The position numbers and the translations under genes were made by a program. The notes under the pieces are model-generated. The model was not told the DNA's origin. It made no database searches and saw only the letters and a list, made by a program, of their open reading frames with translations. Shown in pieces: positions 20,391 to 29,847 of a stretch of 64,000 nt of DNA. Every line of letters starts with the position of its first letter. Positions within the stretch are counted from its first letter, which is position 1. The DNA is from a virus: positions 51,897 to 115,896 of IMG/VR virus record IMGVR_UViG_3300034108_000283, one strand, 5' to 3'.

Positions 20391-20814
20391 GATGATTAAA
20401 GCTTTTGAAGGGTTTAGAGGAACTCCTTACAAATGTTCTGCAGGTGTCCCTACAATAGGATACGGAGCTACTTTTTATCCAGGTGGTAAAAAGGTAACAA
20501 TGACAGATGCAGCTATAACAGAAGAACAAGCTGTTGAACTGTTAGCAAACATGCTTGTAAGTTTTGAAAAATATGTAGATAGCTATTGTGTAGATACTAT
20601 CACACAAAATCAGTTTGATGCATTAGTTTCATTTGCTTACAACTTAGGACCAGCAAATTTAAAATCTTCTACATTACTTAAAAAAGTAAATGCAAATCCT
20701 AATGATGAGTCAATCAAATTAGAATTCCTAAAGTGGGTTAAAGCTGGAGGTAAAACATTAAAAGGTCTTGTAAGAAGAAGAGAGGCTGAAGCAGAATTAT
20801 ACTTTAAAAAATAG
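20356..20814 (+). CDS. Endolysin, GH24 (T4-type) lysozyme, 152 aa
   Basis: I start at MKITKTGKAGIEM; an upstream ATG lies within the holin gene. The catalytic arrangement is E18-x8-C27-x5-T33 (FEGFRGTPYKCSAGVPTIGYG), the E-[D/C]-T triad of phage lysozymes with Cys in place of Asp. The helical C-terminal lobe contains QFDALVSFAYNLG and GLVRRREAEAELY, also typical. It cleaves the beta-1,4 bond of peptidoglycan after holin action. No signal or SAR segment is visible. Confidence 0.9.
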   Translation: MKITKTGKAGIEMIKAFEGFRGTPYKCSAGVPTIGYGATFYPGGKKVTMTDAAITEEQAVELLANMLVSFEKYVDSYCVDTITQNQFDALVSFAYNLGPANLKSSTLLKKVNANPNDESIKLEFLKWVKAGGKTLKGLVRRREAEAELYFKK

Positions 20815-20818
20815 AACC

Positions 20819-21280
20819 ATGCAATTAAGTAAAAATTTATCATTAGCAGAAGTAACAAGAAGTGAAACTGCAAAGAGAAAAGGAATTAGCAATATGCCAA
20901 CTCCTGAGCACATTGAGAACTTTAAAAAGTTAGCTGAGAATGTCTTTCAGCCAATCCGTGAGCACTTTGGTGTTCCTATTCATATTTCATCTGGGTACAG
21001 AAGCAAAGCTTTGAATACTGCTGTTGGAGGAAGTTTGTCCTCACAACATTGTCAAGGTGAAGCAATTGATATTGATATGGATGGTACATCAATAACCAAT
21101 GCTCAAATCTTTAACTTTATCAAAGACAATTTGAATTTTGATCAAATGATTTGGGAATTTGGTACAGACACTAATCCTGACTGGGTTCATGTATCTTATG
21201 AATCTACAGGTAAACAACGTAAACAAATTTTAAAAGCTATTAAACAGGGTGGGAAAACAATTTATACACCTTATAAATAA
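20819..21280 (+). CDS. Peptidase M15-type peptidoglycan endopeptidase, 153 aa
   Basis: Zinc ligands fit the M15 pattern: SSGYRSKALN (57-66), SQHCQGEAIDID with H77 and D84, and WVHVSY with H124. Members cleave D-Ala or L-Ala/D-Glu bonds in cell-wall peptides. It starts 4 nt after the lysozyme stop, so the phage produces a glycosidase and a peptidase together. No export signal is seen. Confidence 0.85.
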   Translation: MQLSKNLSLAEVTRSETAKRKGISNMPTPEHIENFKKLAENVFQPIREHFGVPIHISSGYRSKALNTAVGGSLSSQHCQGEAIDIDMDGTSITNAQIFNFIKDNLNFDQMIWEFGTDTNPDWVHVSYESTGKQRKQILKAIKQGGKTIYTPYK

Positions 21281-21286
21281 AAAGTA

Positions 21287-21445
21287 ATGAAGTTTAGAAA
21301 CAACTGGAAAGGCTCAAGAAGACAGTGGGATAAAATAATGCTAAGACTGAGAATCTCAGCATTAGATATCTTTACATTAGAACTAGATTATTCCAGAGAC
21401 TTCTATCTTCTAACAGTTTTAAACTTTACTATTAAAAACAGATAA
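21287..21445 (+). CDS. Small basic protein, 52 aa
   Basis: A 52-codon ATG-to-TAA frame (MKFRNNWKGSRRQWDKIM...), basic at the N-terminus then amphipathic (ISALDIFTLELDYSRDFYLL). It fits tightly between the peptidase stop (6 nt) and the next ATG (2 nt). Function unknown. Confidence 0.6.
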   Translation: MKFRNNWKGSRRQWDKIMLRLRISALDIFTLELDYSRDFYLLTVLNFTIKNR

Positions 21446-21447
21446 CT

Positions 21448-21741
21448 ATGAAAAATGGATTAAAAGGAGTTACAGATGCTACAGTATTCTGTAAGTCAAT
21501 GCAAAAAAATAGCCCTAAACCAATGATTAGATCAATGAAAAGCTATGAAGTAGGGGGTGCTACTGAACAATGCGGACCTGGTGATAGAGGAAAAGGTTGC
21601 AGAAAAAAAACAAAGTATAAAAGCAGTGGTAGATCAAGCAGTGGTGGTGATGCTACTTTAGTGGGAAAAATAGCTGGAGGATTAGCTGGTGTAGGTGCTG
21701 CACTTGGTCTTGGTAAATATGTAAAGAATAACAAAGATTAA
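21448..21741 (+). CDS. Small GG-motif protein with glycine-rich hydrophobic helix, 97 aa
   Basis: Contains SYEVGGATEQC near residue 34, a version of the x-GG motif that recurs in the structural genes downstream, a basic Ser/Lys linker and a C-terminal glycine-zipper-like helix (VGKIAGGLAGVGAALGLG). It is probably a minor virion protein that inserts in membrane during ejection; this is inference. A terminator follows. Confidence 0.65.
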   Translation: MKNGLKGVTDATVFCKSMQKNSPKPMIRSMKSYEVGGATEQCGPGDRGKGCRKKTKYKSSGRSSSGGDATLVGKIAGGLAGVGAALGLGKYVKNNKD

Positions 21742-21763
21742 GTTAACTACTTAAAGTATACAG

Positions 21764-21795
21764 ATCCAGGTATGTACTATGCCTGGATTTTTGTT
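21764..21795 (+). terminator. Intrinsic terminator
   Basis: ATCCAGG/CCTGGAT stem (21764-21770 with 21782-21788) followed by TTTTTGTTTTT; it ends the lysis region. Confidence 0.75.
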
Positions 21796-21814
21796 TTTAA
21801 ATATATCTAGTTTA

Positions 21815-21833
21815 AACTTTTATTGTATATTTG
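21815..21833 (+). promoter_or_regulatory. Composite promoter motif
   Basis: AACTTTTATTGTA (21815-21827), the motif of the leftward array, directly joined to TATATTTG (21826-21833), the host-type -7 box. It lies 24 nt before the 21857 start and is the only plus-strand copy of the array motif I found. Confidence 0.55.
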
Positions 21834-21856
21834 TCTAAACTTAAAATTAAAAACCA

Positions 21857-22162
21857 ATGGAAAACCAACAAGAACAAATGGAGAATCTATCTCCAGAACA
21901 GCTAGCAGCAAGAAAAGAAGAGATGAAACAATTCTTTGAAGAGGCCTTACCTTACTTAAAAGCACAAGCTGAATATGAAAAGTTATTAGCTGATATCTCT
22001 GAACTTAAGTTAAGAAGACTTCAATCAGATCATCAGTATGCAATGGCTATGTATCAGATAAACAATCCAGAACCATTAGAAGAAGATCTTGATGAAGAAG
22101 GTGTGGAATTAGAAGGTAGAGTTAATTCTGAAACAGCTAAAAGAAAGCTTAAAAAGAATTAA
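21857..22162 (+). CDS. Hypothetical acidic helical protein, 101 aa
   Basis: A 101-residue Gln/Glu-rich helical protein, coiled coil over residues 20-70, acidic turn (PLEEDLDEEGVELEGR) and basic C-terminus. The leader is AAAAACCAATG. First gene of the regulatory/packaging operon running to the terminase. Confidence 0.7.
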   Translation: MENQQEQMENLSPEQLAARKEEMKQFFEEALPYLKAQAEYEKLLADISELKLRRLQSDHQYAMAMYQINNPEPLEEDLDEEGVELEGRVNSETAKRKLKKN

Positions 22163-22164
22163 TA

Positions 22165-22545
22165 ATGGCACTTGTTAATCAGGTACAGAAGCGTGTCAAG
22201 ATGCCTAAATGGGATGTTGTAAAATTTCAGATACTCACACATTGTTATATTAACCGTATAACCATGAGTGAATCTGATTTGAACTGTCTTACCTTGTTAA
22301 GTTTTAATGAACCTATAGAACTTACAAACTTTTGTTTGGATGCTTCTGCAGAAGAAGATTGGATATTTAAGTCACCACAGACTGTTAGAAACTGTATTAA
22401 TAAAGCAGAGAAAAACAATCTTGTGATAAAAGATACAGATAATAAGAAATTGATTATGCTGAATCCAAACTTAATGATTCAGACTAAAGGTTCAATTTTA
22501 CTTGACTATAAATTCTTAGGCAATGATACCGAAGAAGGCCAATAA
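22165..22545 (+). CDS. Possible winged-helix protein, 126 aa
   Basis: The order of helices and a beta-wing (SPQTVRNCINKAEKNNLVIKDTDNKKLIML, residues about 70-99) resembles a winged helix-turn-helix: recognition helix then two strands. It overlaps the HU-like gene by 23 nt. A regulatory DNA-binding or packaging recognition role is inferred. Confidence 0.65.
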   Translation: MALVNQVQKRVKMPKWDVVKFQILTHCYINRITMSESDLNCLTLLSFNEPIELTNFCLDASAEEDWIFKSPQTVRNCINKAEKNNLVIKDTDNKKLIMLNPNLMIQTKGSILLDYKFLGNDTEEGQ

Positions 22546-22912
22546 GTTATATAAACAGTTGTCAGAAGATTTAAATGTTGAAGAGGATTTGATAGATAAA
22601 TTTATTGAACACTACTACAAAGATATAAGGTCAGCATTGGTAAACTTAAAATATCCAAGAATCAATGTTGATGGTTTAGGTCACTTTGTAGTAAAACCCA
22701 CTTTAGTAAGATCTCATATACCAAAATTTACTAAAGATTTATCTGAACATGATACTTCAACATTTACAGCTTACCATACTAAAAAAGGCTTAGAGTTAAA
22801 GTTAGATCAGCTTATAGAACTAGAACATAAAATAAGTTTAGAGGAAATAAGAAAAGAAGAATTTAAAAAAAACAAAAATGAAAGCAGTACTAAAAACAAT
22901 CTGGGAGAATAG
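22523..22912 (+). CDS. HU/IHF-like DNA-binding protein, 129 aa
   Basis: An N-terminal helical dimerisation region (residues 6-45) leads into YPRINVDGLGHFVVKP (about 44-59), the strand-turn-strand typical of HU/IHF proteins (I.l.gfGtF.v). The tail is longer and Lys/Glu-rich. Genes of this family occur next to structural genes in crAss-like phages. It probably bends DNA for packaging or transcription. It overlaps the next gene by 35 nt. Confidence 0.65.
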   Translation: MIPKKANKLYKQLSEDLNVEEDLIDKFIEHYYKDIRSALVNLKYPRINVDGLGHFVVKPTLVRSHIPKFTKDLSEHDTSTFTAYHTKKGLELKLDQLIELEHKISLEEIRKEEFKKNKNESSTKNNLGE

Positions 22913-23186
22913 AAAAGGTATCCTAGAAGGTATTAAGAACTCAATCATTAGAGATGAGTTTGTAGAAGACATAGCACGGATGAGACATGACATCTGTGAT
23001 GGCTGTGAGCACTTAGATACTAAAGGTAAAGAATGTGCTGTAAAGAAAACACAACCCTGTTGTGCTGAGTGTGGATGTTCATTAGCATTTAAGACCCGGT
23101 CATTATCATCAGAGTGCCCATTAGGTAAATGGGATGCTATAGCTACAGAAGAACAAGAAGAAGAATTAGATAACCTTAAAGATTAA
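22878..23186 (+). CDS. Conserved zinc-binding protein, 102 aa
   Basis: Eight cysteines are arranged as C40-x2-C43, C53, C61-C62, C65-x-C67 and C80 within RHDICDGC...CCAECGCSLAFKTRSLSSECPLGKW, probably one or two zinc sites. I recognise the TRSLSSECPLGKW pattern from Bacteroidota phages. Function unknown; location between HU-like and terminase genes suggests a role in late regulation or packaging. Confidence 0.7.
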   Translation: MKAVLKTIWENRKGILEGIKNSIIRDEFVEDIARMRHDICDGCEHLDTKGKECAVKKTQPCCAECGCSLAFKTRSLSSECPLGKWDAIATEEQEEELDNLKD

Positions 23187-23190
23187 TATT

Positions 23191-23532
23191 ATGTATATGG
23201 ATCCAAATAAATATCCTATTGGAATGTTAGTTAATGACCCTACTCAAATAGTTAATACTAATCCTATTCCTGGACAAACTATAACTACTACCACAGCAGA
23301 TGGAATATTTAGTAGAATGAACACAGTTCTGGAAGACCCATGGGTACATCCTTTGAAAGCTATAGAAGATAAAATTACTAAGCTAGAAACAGAGAACAAG
23401 TTTCTAAGACTAAAGATACTTTCTATAGAGGGTAAGTTTACACAGGAAGAGGTAACTAATATCAGAAAGATGTTGATATCTGAAGATGAAGCATCTAGAA
23501 CATTAGCTAATACTATTATAGAAAATGCTTAA
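23191..23532 (+). CDS. Hypothetical protein with coiled coil, 113 aa
   Basis: A polar N-terminus (MYMDPNKYPIGMLVNDPTQI) and a helical C-terminal half with heptad-like spacing (IEDKITKLETENKFLRLKILSIE). It lies 3 nt upstream of the nuclease gene. No family recognised. Confidence 0.7.
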   Translation: MYMDPNKYPIGMLVNDPTQIVNTNPIPGQTITTTTADGIFSRMNTVLEDPWVHPLKAIEDKITKLETENKFLRLKILSIEGKFTQEEVTNIRKMLISEDEASRTLANTIIENA

Positions 23533-23535
23533 AAG

Positions 23536-24366
23536 ATGATAAAGTTTAATGCAGATAATCATAGTTACACCAGTATAGATGGAGAAGCTATTGACTGGAT
23601 AAGTGTAACAACACTTGTTTCCCATTTTAAGAAACCTTTTGATGCTAAAGCAGTAGCAGAGAAAGTAAGTAAAAGCAAAAGATCTAAATGGGCTGGAGTA
23701 GATCCTAAGATTATCCAAGAGATCTGGTATAATGAATCTACTAGATCCACTACTCTTGGTACATGGTATCATAACCAAAGAGAAGATGACTTGTGTGCAT
23801 TAGCATCATTAAGTGTAGAAGGAACTACTATACCTGTATTTAGACCTGCAGAGGTTAAAGAAGGTGTCAAGATAGCTCCATCACAAAAATTAGAACCAGG
23901 CGTGTATCCAGAACATATGGTCTATTTAAGATCAGCAGGTATCTGTGGACAATCAGATTTAGTGGAAGTAGTCAATGGTAAAGTAAACATCATTGACTAC
24001 AAAACTAATAAAGAGATAAAGAAAGAGTCATATGTAAATTGGGAAGGAATATCTGATAAGATGTCTCATCCTGTAAATAACTTAGATGACTGTAACTTTT
24101 ATCATTATGCTTTACAGCTCAGCATTTATATGTATATTATATTGAAGCATAATCCTAAACTAAGACCCGGAAATATATTTATACACCACATAACATTTGA
24201 AGTAGAGAAAGAAGATCAGTGGGGATATCCTATTGCCAAACTAGATGACAATGGAGAACCTATAGTAAAAGAAGTAATACCAATGGAAGTACCTTATTTA
24301 GTAGATGAAGTGCATGCTATTATTCACTATCTTCATGACAACAAAGCCAAAATTAAAAAGAAATAA
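23536..24366 (+). CDS. PD-(D/E)XK-type nuclease, 276 aa
   Basis: The core has GQSDLVEVVNGKVNIIDYKTNK: D141, then D154-Y-K156, followed by a helix HYALQLSIYMY (Q-x-x-x-Y) as in Cas4/RecB-family nucleases. An upstream ITTLVSHFKKPFD segment and TTLGTWYHNQRED helix (about residues 72-85) also fit. crAss-like phages carry such a gene near the terminase. Likely roles are DNA processing in recombination or packaging. Confidence 0.8.
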   Translation: MIKFNADNHSYTSIDGEAIDWISVTTLVSHFKKPFDAKAVAEKVSKSKRSKWAGVDPKIIQEIWYNESTRSTTLGTWYHNQREDDLCALASLSVEGTTIPVFRPAEVKEGVKIAPSQKLEPGVYPEHMVYLRSAGICGQSDLVEVVNGKVNIIDYKTNKEIKKESYVNWEGISDKMSHPVNNLDDCNFYHYALQLSIYMYIILKHNPKLRPGNIFIHHITFEVEKEDQWGYPIAKLDDNGEPIVKEVIPMEVPYLVDEVHAIIHYLHDNKAKIKKK

Positions 24367-24368
24367 CA

Positions 24369-24884
24369 ATGCTGATTAAACTATTTGATGTACAGAATAA
24401 AACAGTTGTTCCTACTGAACACTGTTATACACTGAAGTCTCTTAAAGATATAATGGATGATTATCCAGATGACTATCTTAAAATATATCAGTATTTATTT
24501 TATATGACATGCCCGGATCCAGATATGAATCCTTTCTTCCATACACCCCATATAGAGAAAGAATCATTAATCATGCGGGAGATAGAAGCAGAATTCTCTA
24601 CAGAAGACACTGAGATATATAATGCATTAAGATTCTGTGAGAAACTATATGAAACTCCAACCTCACGCGCGTACGGAGGTATGCAGAAAGCACTAGATAG
24701 AATATCTAATTACCTAGCTACTGCACAGATTACTGATGGTAAAGATGGTAATATAGCTCAGATAAGAGCATTAGCAAAAGACTTTGATGGTATTAGACAA
24801 TCCTTTAAAGGAGTCTACAAAGATCTACAGGATGAACAACAAAGCAAAGTCCGTGGTGGTCAGGGTCTTGCATATGATAGTTAG
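24369..24884 (+). CDS. Candidate small terminase or packaging accessory, 171 aa
   Basis: A 171-residue helical acidic protein lying between the nuclease and the large terminase gene, 2 nt upstream of the latter. That position and its helical C-terminal half (MQKALDRISNYLATAQ, RALAKDFDGIRQSFKGVYKDLQDE) suggest a small terminase, but no helix-turn-helix is obvious. It ends with the polar sequence GGQGLAYDS. Confidence 0.5.
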   Translation: MLIKLFDVQNKTVVPTEHCYTLKSLKDIMDDYPDDYLKIYQYLFYMTCPDPDMNPFFHTPHIEKESLIMREIEAEFSTEDTEIYNALRFCEKLYETPTSRAYGGMQKALDRISNYLATAQITDGKDGNIAQIRALAKDFDGIRQSFKGVYKDLQDEQQSKVRGGQGLAYDS

Positions 24885-24886
24885 TC

Positions 24887-27091
24887 ATGAGTCAAATCTT
24901 TGAAGACATACCAACTTGGGATAATGGTAATTGGACTACCACATCTTTTGATAGCAGAGAAGAGTTTGCTACATATCTGCGCTCAATATTTAAGGAACCC
25001 GGTCAGTATGAGTTTGATGATGTTAGTACAGAGTTATTTGTATCAGAATCAAATAAGTTTAGAAAGCTTGGTATATATACTACAGCTCCTTTTAAGTCTA
25101 AAGACTTTATTAACTACTGGGATGACCAGAAAGCTAAATGCAGAAAAGGTGTGCTGATTAAACACGGGACTAAAGCTTGGTTCTTAGCAAGAGAGTACTA
25201 CATGTGGCTTAACTTCCTACCTATCTTTAACAAAGAGATACAACAATTTGGATTTGCTGATATCCGGGATGCTCAGTATCATATGGCTTTATATGAACTA
25301 TTAGCAGAACTAAACTATAAACATGTAGCTATCTTAAAGAAACGTCAGATAGCATCTTCCTACTACCATATGGGTAAGCTTATAAACCAGCAATGGTTTG
25401 AAGCCGGTGTTACTCTTAAAGTTGGAGCAAGTCTCAAGGATTATATAAATGAGAAAGGATCCTGGAAATTCCTACAGGAATATGCAGCATTCTTAAATGA
25501 GCATACTGCATGGTACCGTCCTATGTCACCAGACAAAGTAATGATGTGGCAACAAAAGATTGAGGTCAGAAAAGGTAATAGAAAAGCTGAGGTAGGTCTT
25601 AAAGGTACTATACAAGGTATGTCATTTGAGAAAGATCCTACAAATGGTGTAGGGGGTCCAGTTAAGTACTTCTTTCATGAGGAAGCAGGGATTGCTCCTA
25701 AGATGGATCAGACATATGAGTACATGCGTCCTGCCATGAGATCTGGTTTAATTACAACAGGGATGTTTATAGCTGCAGGATCTGTGGGTGACTTGTCTCA
25801 ATGTGAGCCATTAAGAAAAATGATTGTAAAACCTTTAGATAATGATGTGTATTCAGTAGAATCAAATCTTGTTGACTCTAAAGGTACTATTGGTTTATCC
25901 GGACTGTTCATACCTGAACAATGGTCAATGCCTCCATATATTGATAAATATGGTAACTCACTTGTTACTGAAGCCTTAGAAGCTTTAGACAAACAGTTTG
26001 AAGTTTGGAAAAAAGAATTAGACCCAGAGACATACCAGTTGAGGATTTCTCAGCATCCAAGAAATGTAGAAGAAGCATTTGCACATAGAACAGTATCTGT
26101 ATTCCCAACACATCTTGTTACAGCACAGGAAAGAAGAATAGAAGATAAAGAATATGCATATGAGTTCTTAGATATCTCAACAGATGAGAATGGGAAGCCT
26201 AGTGTTAAAGCATCTAATAAAAGACCTATAATGGAATTCCCTGTAACTAAGAATACAGAGGATAAAACAGGTGTACTTGTTGTATGGGAAAGACCAATAA
26301 AAGATCCTGCATTTGGACAGTATTATGCATCTATTGACCCCGTGTCTGAAGGTAAGACAACTACCTCAGAATCATTATGTTCTATATATGTAATGAAAGC
26401 ACCGGTAGAAGTAACTAAAGTAACAGGTACAGAGACAGAGACTTATATAGAACCAGATAAGATTGTAGCCGCATGGTGCGGAAGGTTTGATGATATTAAT
26501 AAAACACACCAGAGACTAGAGCTAATTATAGAGTGGTATAATGCATGGACAGTAATAGAGAATAACATCTCATTATTCATCCAGTATATGATATCTAGAA
26601 AAAAACAAAGATACTTAGTACCTAAGAGTCAGATTATGTTCTTAAAAGATTTAGGAGCTAATGCTAATGTATTCCAGGAATATGGCTGGAAAAACACCGG
26701 TACTTTATTCAAAGCTCACCTTCTTAGTTATGCTATAGAATATACTAAAGAAGAATTAGATATAGAAACAAAGACAGACGGTACTATAGTTAGAACTAAA
26801 TATGGTATAGAAAGGATTCCTGACCCTATGTTACTTAAAGAAATGAGAGCATATGCAGATGGAGTCAACGTGGATAGGCTAGTTTCATTCTGTGCACTTG
26901 TTGCATTTATGAAAATACAGCAGTCTAATAGAGGTTATACAAGAAGAACAATCATGGATGATGCAGCTAAAAACTTGCAAAAGTCAGAAAATTTGTTTAA
27001 ATTAAAGAGTAGTCCGTTCCGGCATATGGGTAAATCTTTTTATTCTGGAGGACAGGGATTTAAAAGATCCCCATTTAAGAATCTTAAATAA
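24887..27091 (+). CDS. terL: Terminase large subunit, 734 aa
   Basis: An ATPase-nuclease packaging motor. The N-terminal part has LKKRQIASSYYHMGK (150-164) in the adenine/Walker A region, TIQGMSFEKDP as a conserved loop, and Walker B-like YFFHEEAGI (261-269), where a His replaces the usual Asp before the catalytic Glu. The C-terminal RNase H-like nuclease has YYASIDPVSEGK with D484, VIENN with E558 and VDRLVSFCALVAF near 673. The length exceeds a typical TerL because of linkers, and the C-terminus is a basic Ser/Gly tail (YSGGQGFKRSPF). Confidence 0.85.
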   Translation: MSQIFEDIPTWDNGNWTTTSFDSREEFATYLRSIFKEPGQYEFDDVSTELFVSESNKFRKLGIYTTAPFKSKDFINYWDDQKAKCRKGVLIKHGTKAWFLAREYYMWLNFLPIFNKEIQQFGFADIRDAQYHMALYELLAELNYKHVAILKKRQIASSYYHMGKLINQQWFEAGVTLKVGASLKDYINEKGSWKFLQEYAAFLNEHTAWYRPMSPDKVMMWQQKIEVRKGNRKAEVGLKGTIQGMSFEKDPTNGVGGPVKYFFHEEAGIAPKMDQTYEYMRPAMRSGLITTGMFIAAGSVGDLSQCEPLRKMIVKPLDNDVYSVESNLVDSKGTIGLSGLFIPEQWSMPPYIDKYGNSLVTEALEALDKQFEVWKKELDPETYQLRISQHPRNVEEAFAHRTVSVFPTHLVTAQERRIEDKEYAYEFLDISTDENGKPSVKASNKRPIMEFPVTKNTEDKTGVLVVWERPIKDPAFGQYYASIDPVSEGKTTTSESLCSIYVMKAPVEVTKVTGTETETYIEPDKIVAAWCGRFDDINKTHQRLELIIEWYNAWTVIENNISLFIQYMISRKKQRYLVPKSQIMFLKDLGANANVFQEYGWKNTGTLFKAHLLSYAIEYTKEELDIETKTDGTIVRTKYGIERIPDPMLLKEMRAYADGVNVDRLVSFCALVAFMKIQQSNRGYTRRTIMDDAAKNLQKSENLFKLKSSPFRHMGKSFYSGGQGFKRSPFKNLK

Positions 27092-27096
27092 GTGAT

Positions 27097-29847
27097 ATGC
27101 AAATAATAAACGCATTACAAGCTAAGAAAGGTGTCAAAGCTTCCCATAACAGAATGGGTAGTATTACTCAGCCTTTACAGTTTTTATTAAAAAAAGATAA
27201 AGATGATGAGTGGGCAGCATGGAACCTTGACTGGTTGGAGTGGAATGGTTTGAAACAAATCCGCAGAAATGCCCGCAGATTAATGAAGAACTACAAACTT
27301 GCAAAAGGTGTAATAGATAGATCAGATTATATAGTTGAAGAAGATAATGATTATAGAGATATAGTAGAAGTACTAACAAAAGAAGATGTATCTGCATTAG
27401 AGTTAAAGTTCTATCCTATCATCCCAAATGTTATTAATGTTCTAGTAGCTGAATTTGCAAAGAGATCAACTAAGCTTGTTTATAGAGCAGTAGATGAATA
27501 CTCTTATAATGAAATGCTAGAGCAAAAAAGAGTAGCTGTTGAAGAAGTTCTTTTAGCTGATGCTCAACTTAAAATTACTGCAGCTTTATTAGAACAAGGA
27601 TTAGATCCTGATTCTGAAGAAGCACAAGCAGAATTGAGTCCGGACAAACTTAAATCTCTTCCTGAAATAGAATCATTCTTTAAGAAAGACTACAGATCTA
27701 TGGCAGAACAATGGGCATCTCATCAACATAAAGTAGATGTTGAAAGATTTAAGATGGATGAGCTTGAAGAAAGAGGTTTCCGTGACATGCTTATTACAGA
27801 TAGAGAGTTCTGGCATTTCCGCATGATGGAAGATGATTATGAAGTAGAGTTGTGGAACCCGCCTATTACATTTTATCACAAGTCACCGGATGCTAGATAT
27901 ATATCACAAGGTAACTGGGTAGGTAAGATAGATATGATGACTGTAGCTGATGTAATTGACAGATATGGTTATGCTATGACTAAAGATCAATTAGAGGCTT
28001 TAGAAGCAATCTATCCTATTAGATCTGGTGGTTATATAGTTGGTGGTTATCAAAATGATGGTACATACTATGATGGAACCAAAAGTCATGAGTGGAATGT
28101 TAACATGCCTTCATTAGCATACAGACAGTATACCACAATGCGTGCAGGATCAGTGCTAGATGGAGGAGATATTATAGCTCAAATAATGTCTGAGGGAGAA
28201 GATTACTTTGATCAAGGTACTGCATATTTATTAAGAGTAACTACAGGTTACTGGAAGTCTCAGCGGAAGATTGGACATCTTACTAAAATAGCTGAGAATG
28301 GTGAAGTTATAAATGAGATAATAACTGAAGACTATAAAGTAGAAGACAAACCTGTCTATGATACTAGATTGTTTAAAAACAAAACAAAAGATAATCTAGT
28401 ATATGGAGAACATATTGATTGGATCTGGATTAATGAAACTTGGGGTGGTATAAAGATTGGCCCAAACATACCTTCATTCTGGGGTATGAATAATCCAGGA
28501 GGATTTTCACCTGTCTATATTGGTGTAGACAAGAATCATATTGGACCATTAAAGTTTCAGTTTAAAGGAGACAGTACTTTATATGGTTGTAAGTTACCGG
28601 TGGAAGGTGCTGTGTTCTCAGATAGGAATACTAAGTCAACTGCATTACTTGACTTAATGAAGCCATATCAGATTGGTTACAATATAGTTAACAATCAGAT
28701 TGCAGACATCTTAGTTGATGAGCTTGGTACTATCATTATGTTAGATCAGAACACTCTTCCACGACATTCACTAGGAGAAGATTGGGGTAAAGGAAACTTG
28801 GCAAAAGCATATGTAGCTATGAAAAATTTCCAGATGCTTCCTCTAGATACATCTATTACAAATACAGAGAATGCATTAAACTTCCAGCATTTCCAAAAAC
28901 TTGATCTATCTCAGACAGAAAGATTAATGTCTAGGATTCAGTTGGCTAATCACTTTAAGCAACAGGCTTATGAAGTTATAGGGGTAAACCCTCAAAGGAT
29001 GGGACAGCAGTTATCTCAAATGACAGCTACCGGAGTAGAACAAGCTGCTGCAGCATCATATGCTCAAACAGAAGTATTCTTTATTCAACACTGTGATTAC
29101 TTAATGCCTAGGGTGCATCAAATGCGTACTGACCTTGCTCAATATTATCATTCTACAAAACCATCTACTAGATTAAGTTATATCACAGGAGCTGATGATA
29201 AAGTTAATTTTCAAGTAAATGGAACTGATTTACTTTTGAGAGACCTAAATATATTCTGCACAACTACGGCAAACCATAGAGCTGTGTTAGAACAATTAAA
29301 AAGCATGGCAATGCAGAATAATACTACAGGAGCCTCTATATATGATCTTGGTAAAGTTATTCAGTCTGATTCTATTTCTGAACTTAATAATGCACTTAAG
29401 TCATCTGAAGAAAAACAATCACAACAAAAACAACAAGAGCAACAGTCTGCACAACAAATGCAGCAAGAACAACTTGCTTCAGCTGAAAAACAAAAACAGA
29501 TGGAAATCCAAGCTGCTGCTGAAAGAGATGATAAGATGATTCAGAAAGATATTACAGTAGCTGAAATTAGAGCTTCTGGATATGGTGCTATGGCAGATGT
29601 AAATCAAAATCAAGTATCTGACTTCCAAGATGCTATGAAGGATATAAGACAAACTGAACAGTATGAATCACAAATGAACCTTCAGAGAGAAAAGCAAACT
29701 AATGAGAATTACAGAGAAACTCAAAAGATAGATATTGAAAGACAAAAACTTAATGTGCAAAGAGAAATAGCAGATAAGCAGTTACAAATAGCTAGAGAGA
29801 ACAAAAATAAGTTTGACAAGCCAAATAAAAATGATAAGAAAAAATAG
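27097..29847 (+). CDS. Portal protein, 916 aa
   Basis: Position directly after the terminase and size fit a crAss-like portal. Features include a basic N-terminus, a helical stem and wing region, GWKS/LTKI-type beta segments in the middle, and a long C-terminal Gln/Glu/Lys-rich coiled coil (residues about 770-910: EEKQSQQKQQEQQ, EKQKQMEIQAA) that probably forms the barrel inside the capsid. It forms the dodecameric DNA gate at one vertex. Confidence 0.75.
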   Translation: MQIINALQAKKGVKASHNRMGSITQPLQFLLKKDKDDEWAAWNLDWLEWNGLKQIRRNARRLMKNYKLAKGVIDRSDYIVEEDNDYRDIVEVLTKEDVSALELKFYPIIPNVINVLVAEFAKRSTKLVYRAVDEYSYNEMLEQKRVAVEEVLLADAQLKITAALLEQGLDPDSEEAQAELSPDKLKSLPEIESFFKKDYRSMAEQWASHQHKVDVERFKMDELEERGFRDMLITDREFWHFRMMEDDYEVELWNPPITFYHKSPDARYISQGNWVGKIDMMTVADVIDRYGYAMTKDQLEALEAIYPIRSGGYIVGGYQNDGTYYDGTKSHEWNVNMPSLAYRQYTTMRAGSVLDGGDIIAQIMSEGEDYFDQGTAYLLRVTTGYWKSQRKIGHLTKIAENGEVINEIITEDYKVEDKPVYDTRLFKNKTKDNLVYGEHIDWIWINETWGGIKIGPNIPSFWGMNNPGGFSPVYIGVDKNHIGPLKFQFKGDSTLYGCKLPVEGAVFSDRNTKSTALLDLMKPYQIGYNIVNNQIADILVDELGTIIMLDQNTLPRHSLGEDWGKGNLAKAYVAMKNFQMLPLDTSITNTENALNFQHFQKLDLSQTERLMSRIQLANHFKQQAYEVIGVNPQRMGQQLSQMTATGVEQAAAASYAQTEVFFIQHCDYLMPRVHQMRTDLAQYYHSTKPSTRLSYITGADDKVNFQVNGTDLLLRDLNIFCTTTANHRAVLEQLKSMAMQNNTTGASIYDLGKVIQSDSISELNNALKSSEEKQSQQKQQEQQSAQQMQQEQLASAEKQKQMEIQAAAERDDKMIQKDITVAEIRASGYGAMADVNQNQVSDFQDAMKDIRQTEQYESQMNLQREKQTNENYRETQKIDIERQKLNVQREIADKQLQIARENKNKFDKPNKNDKKK

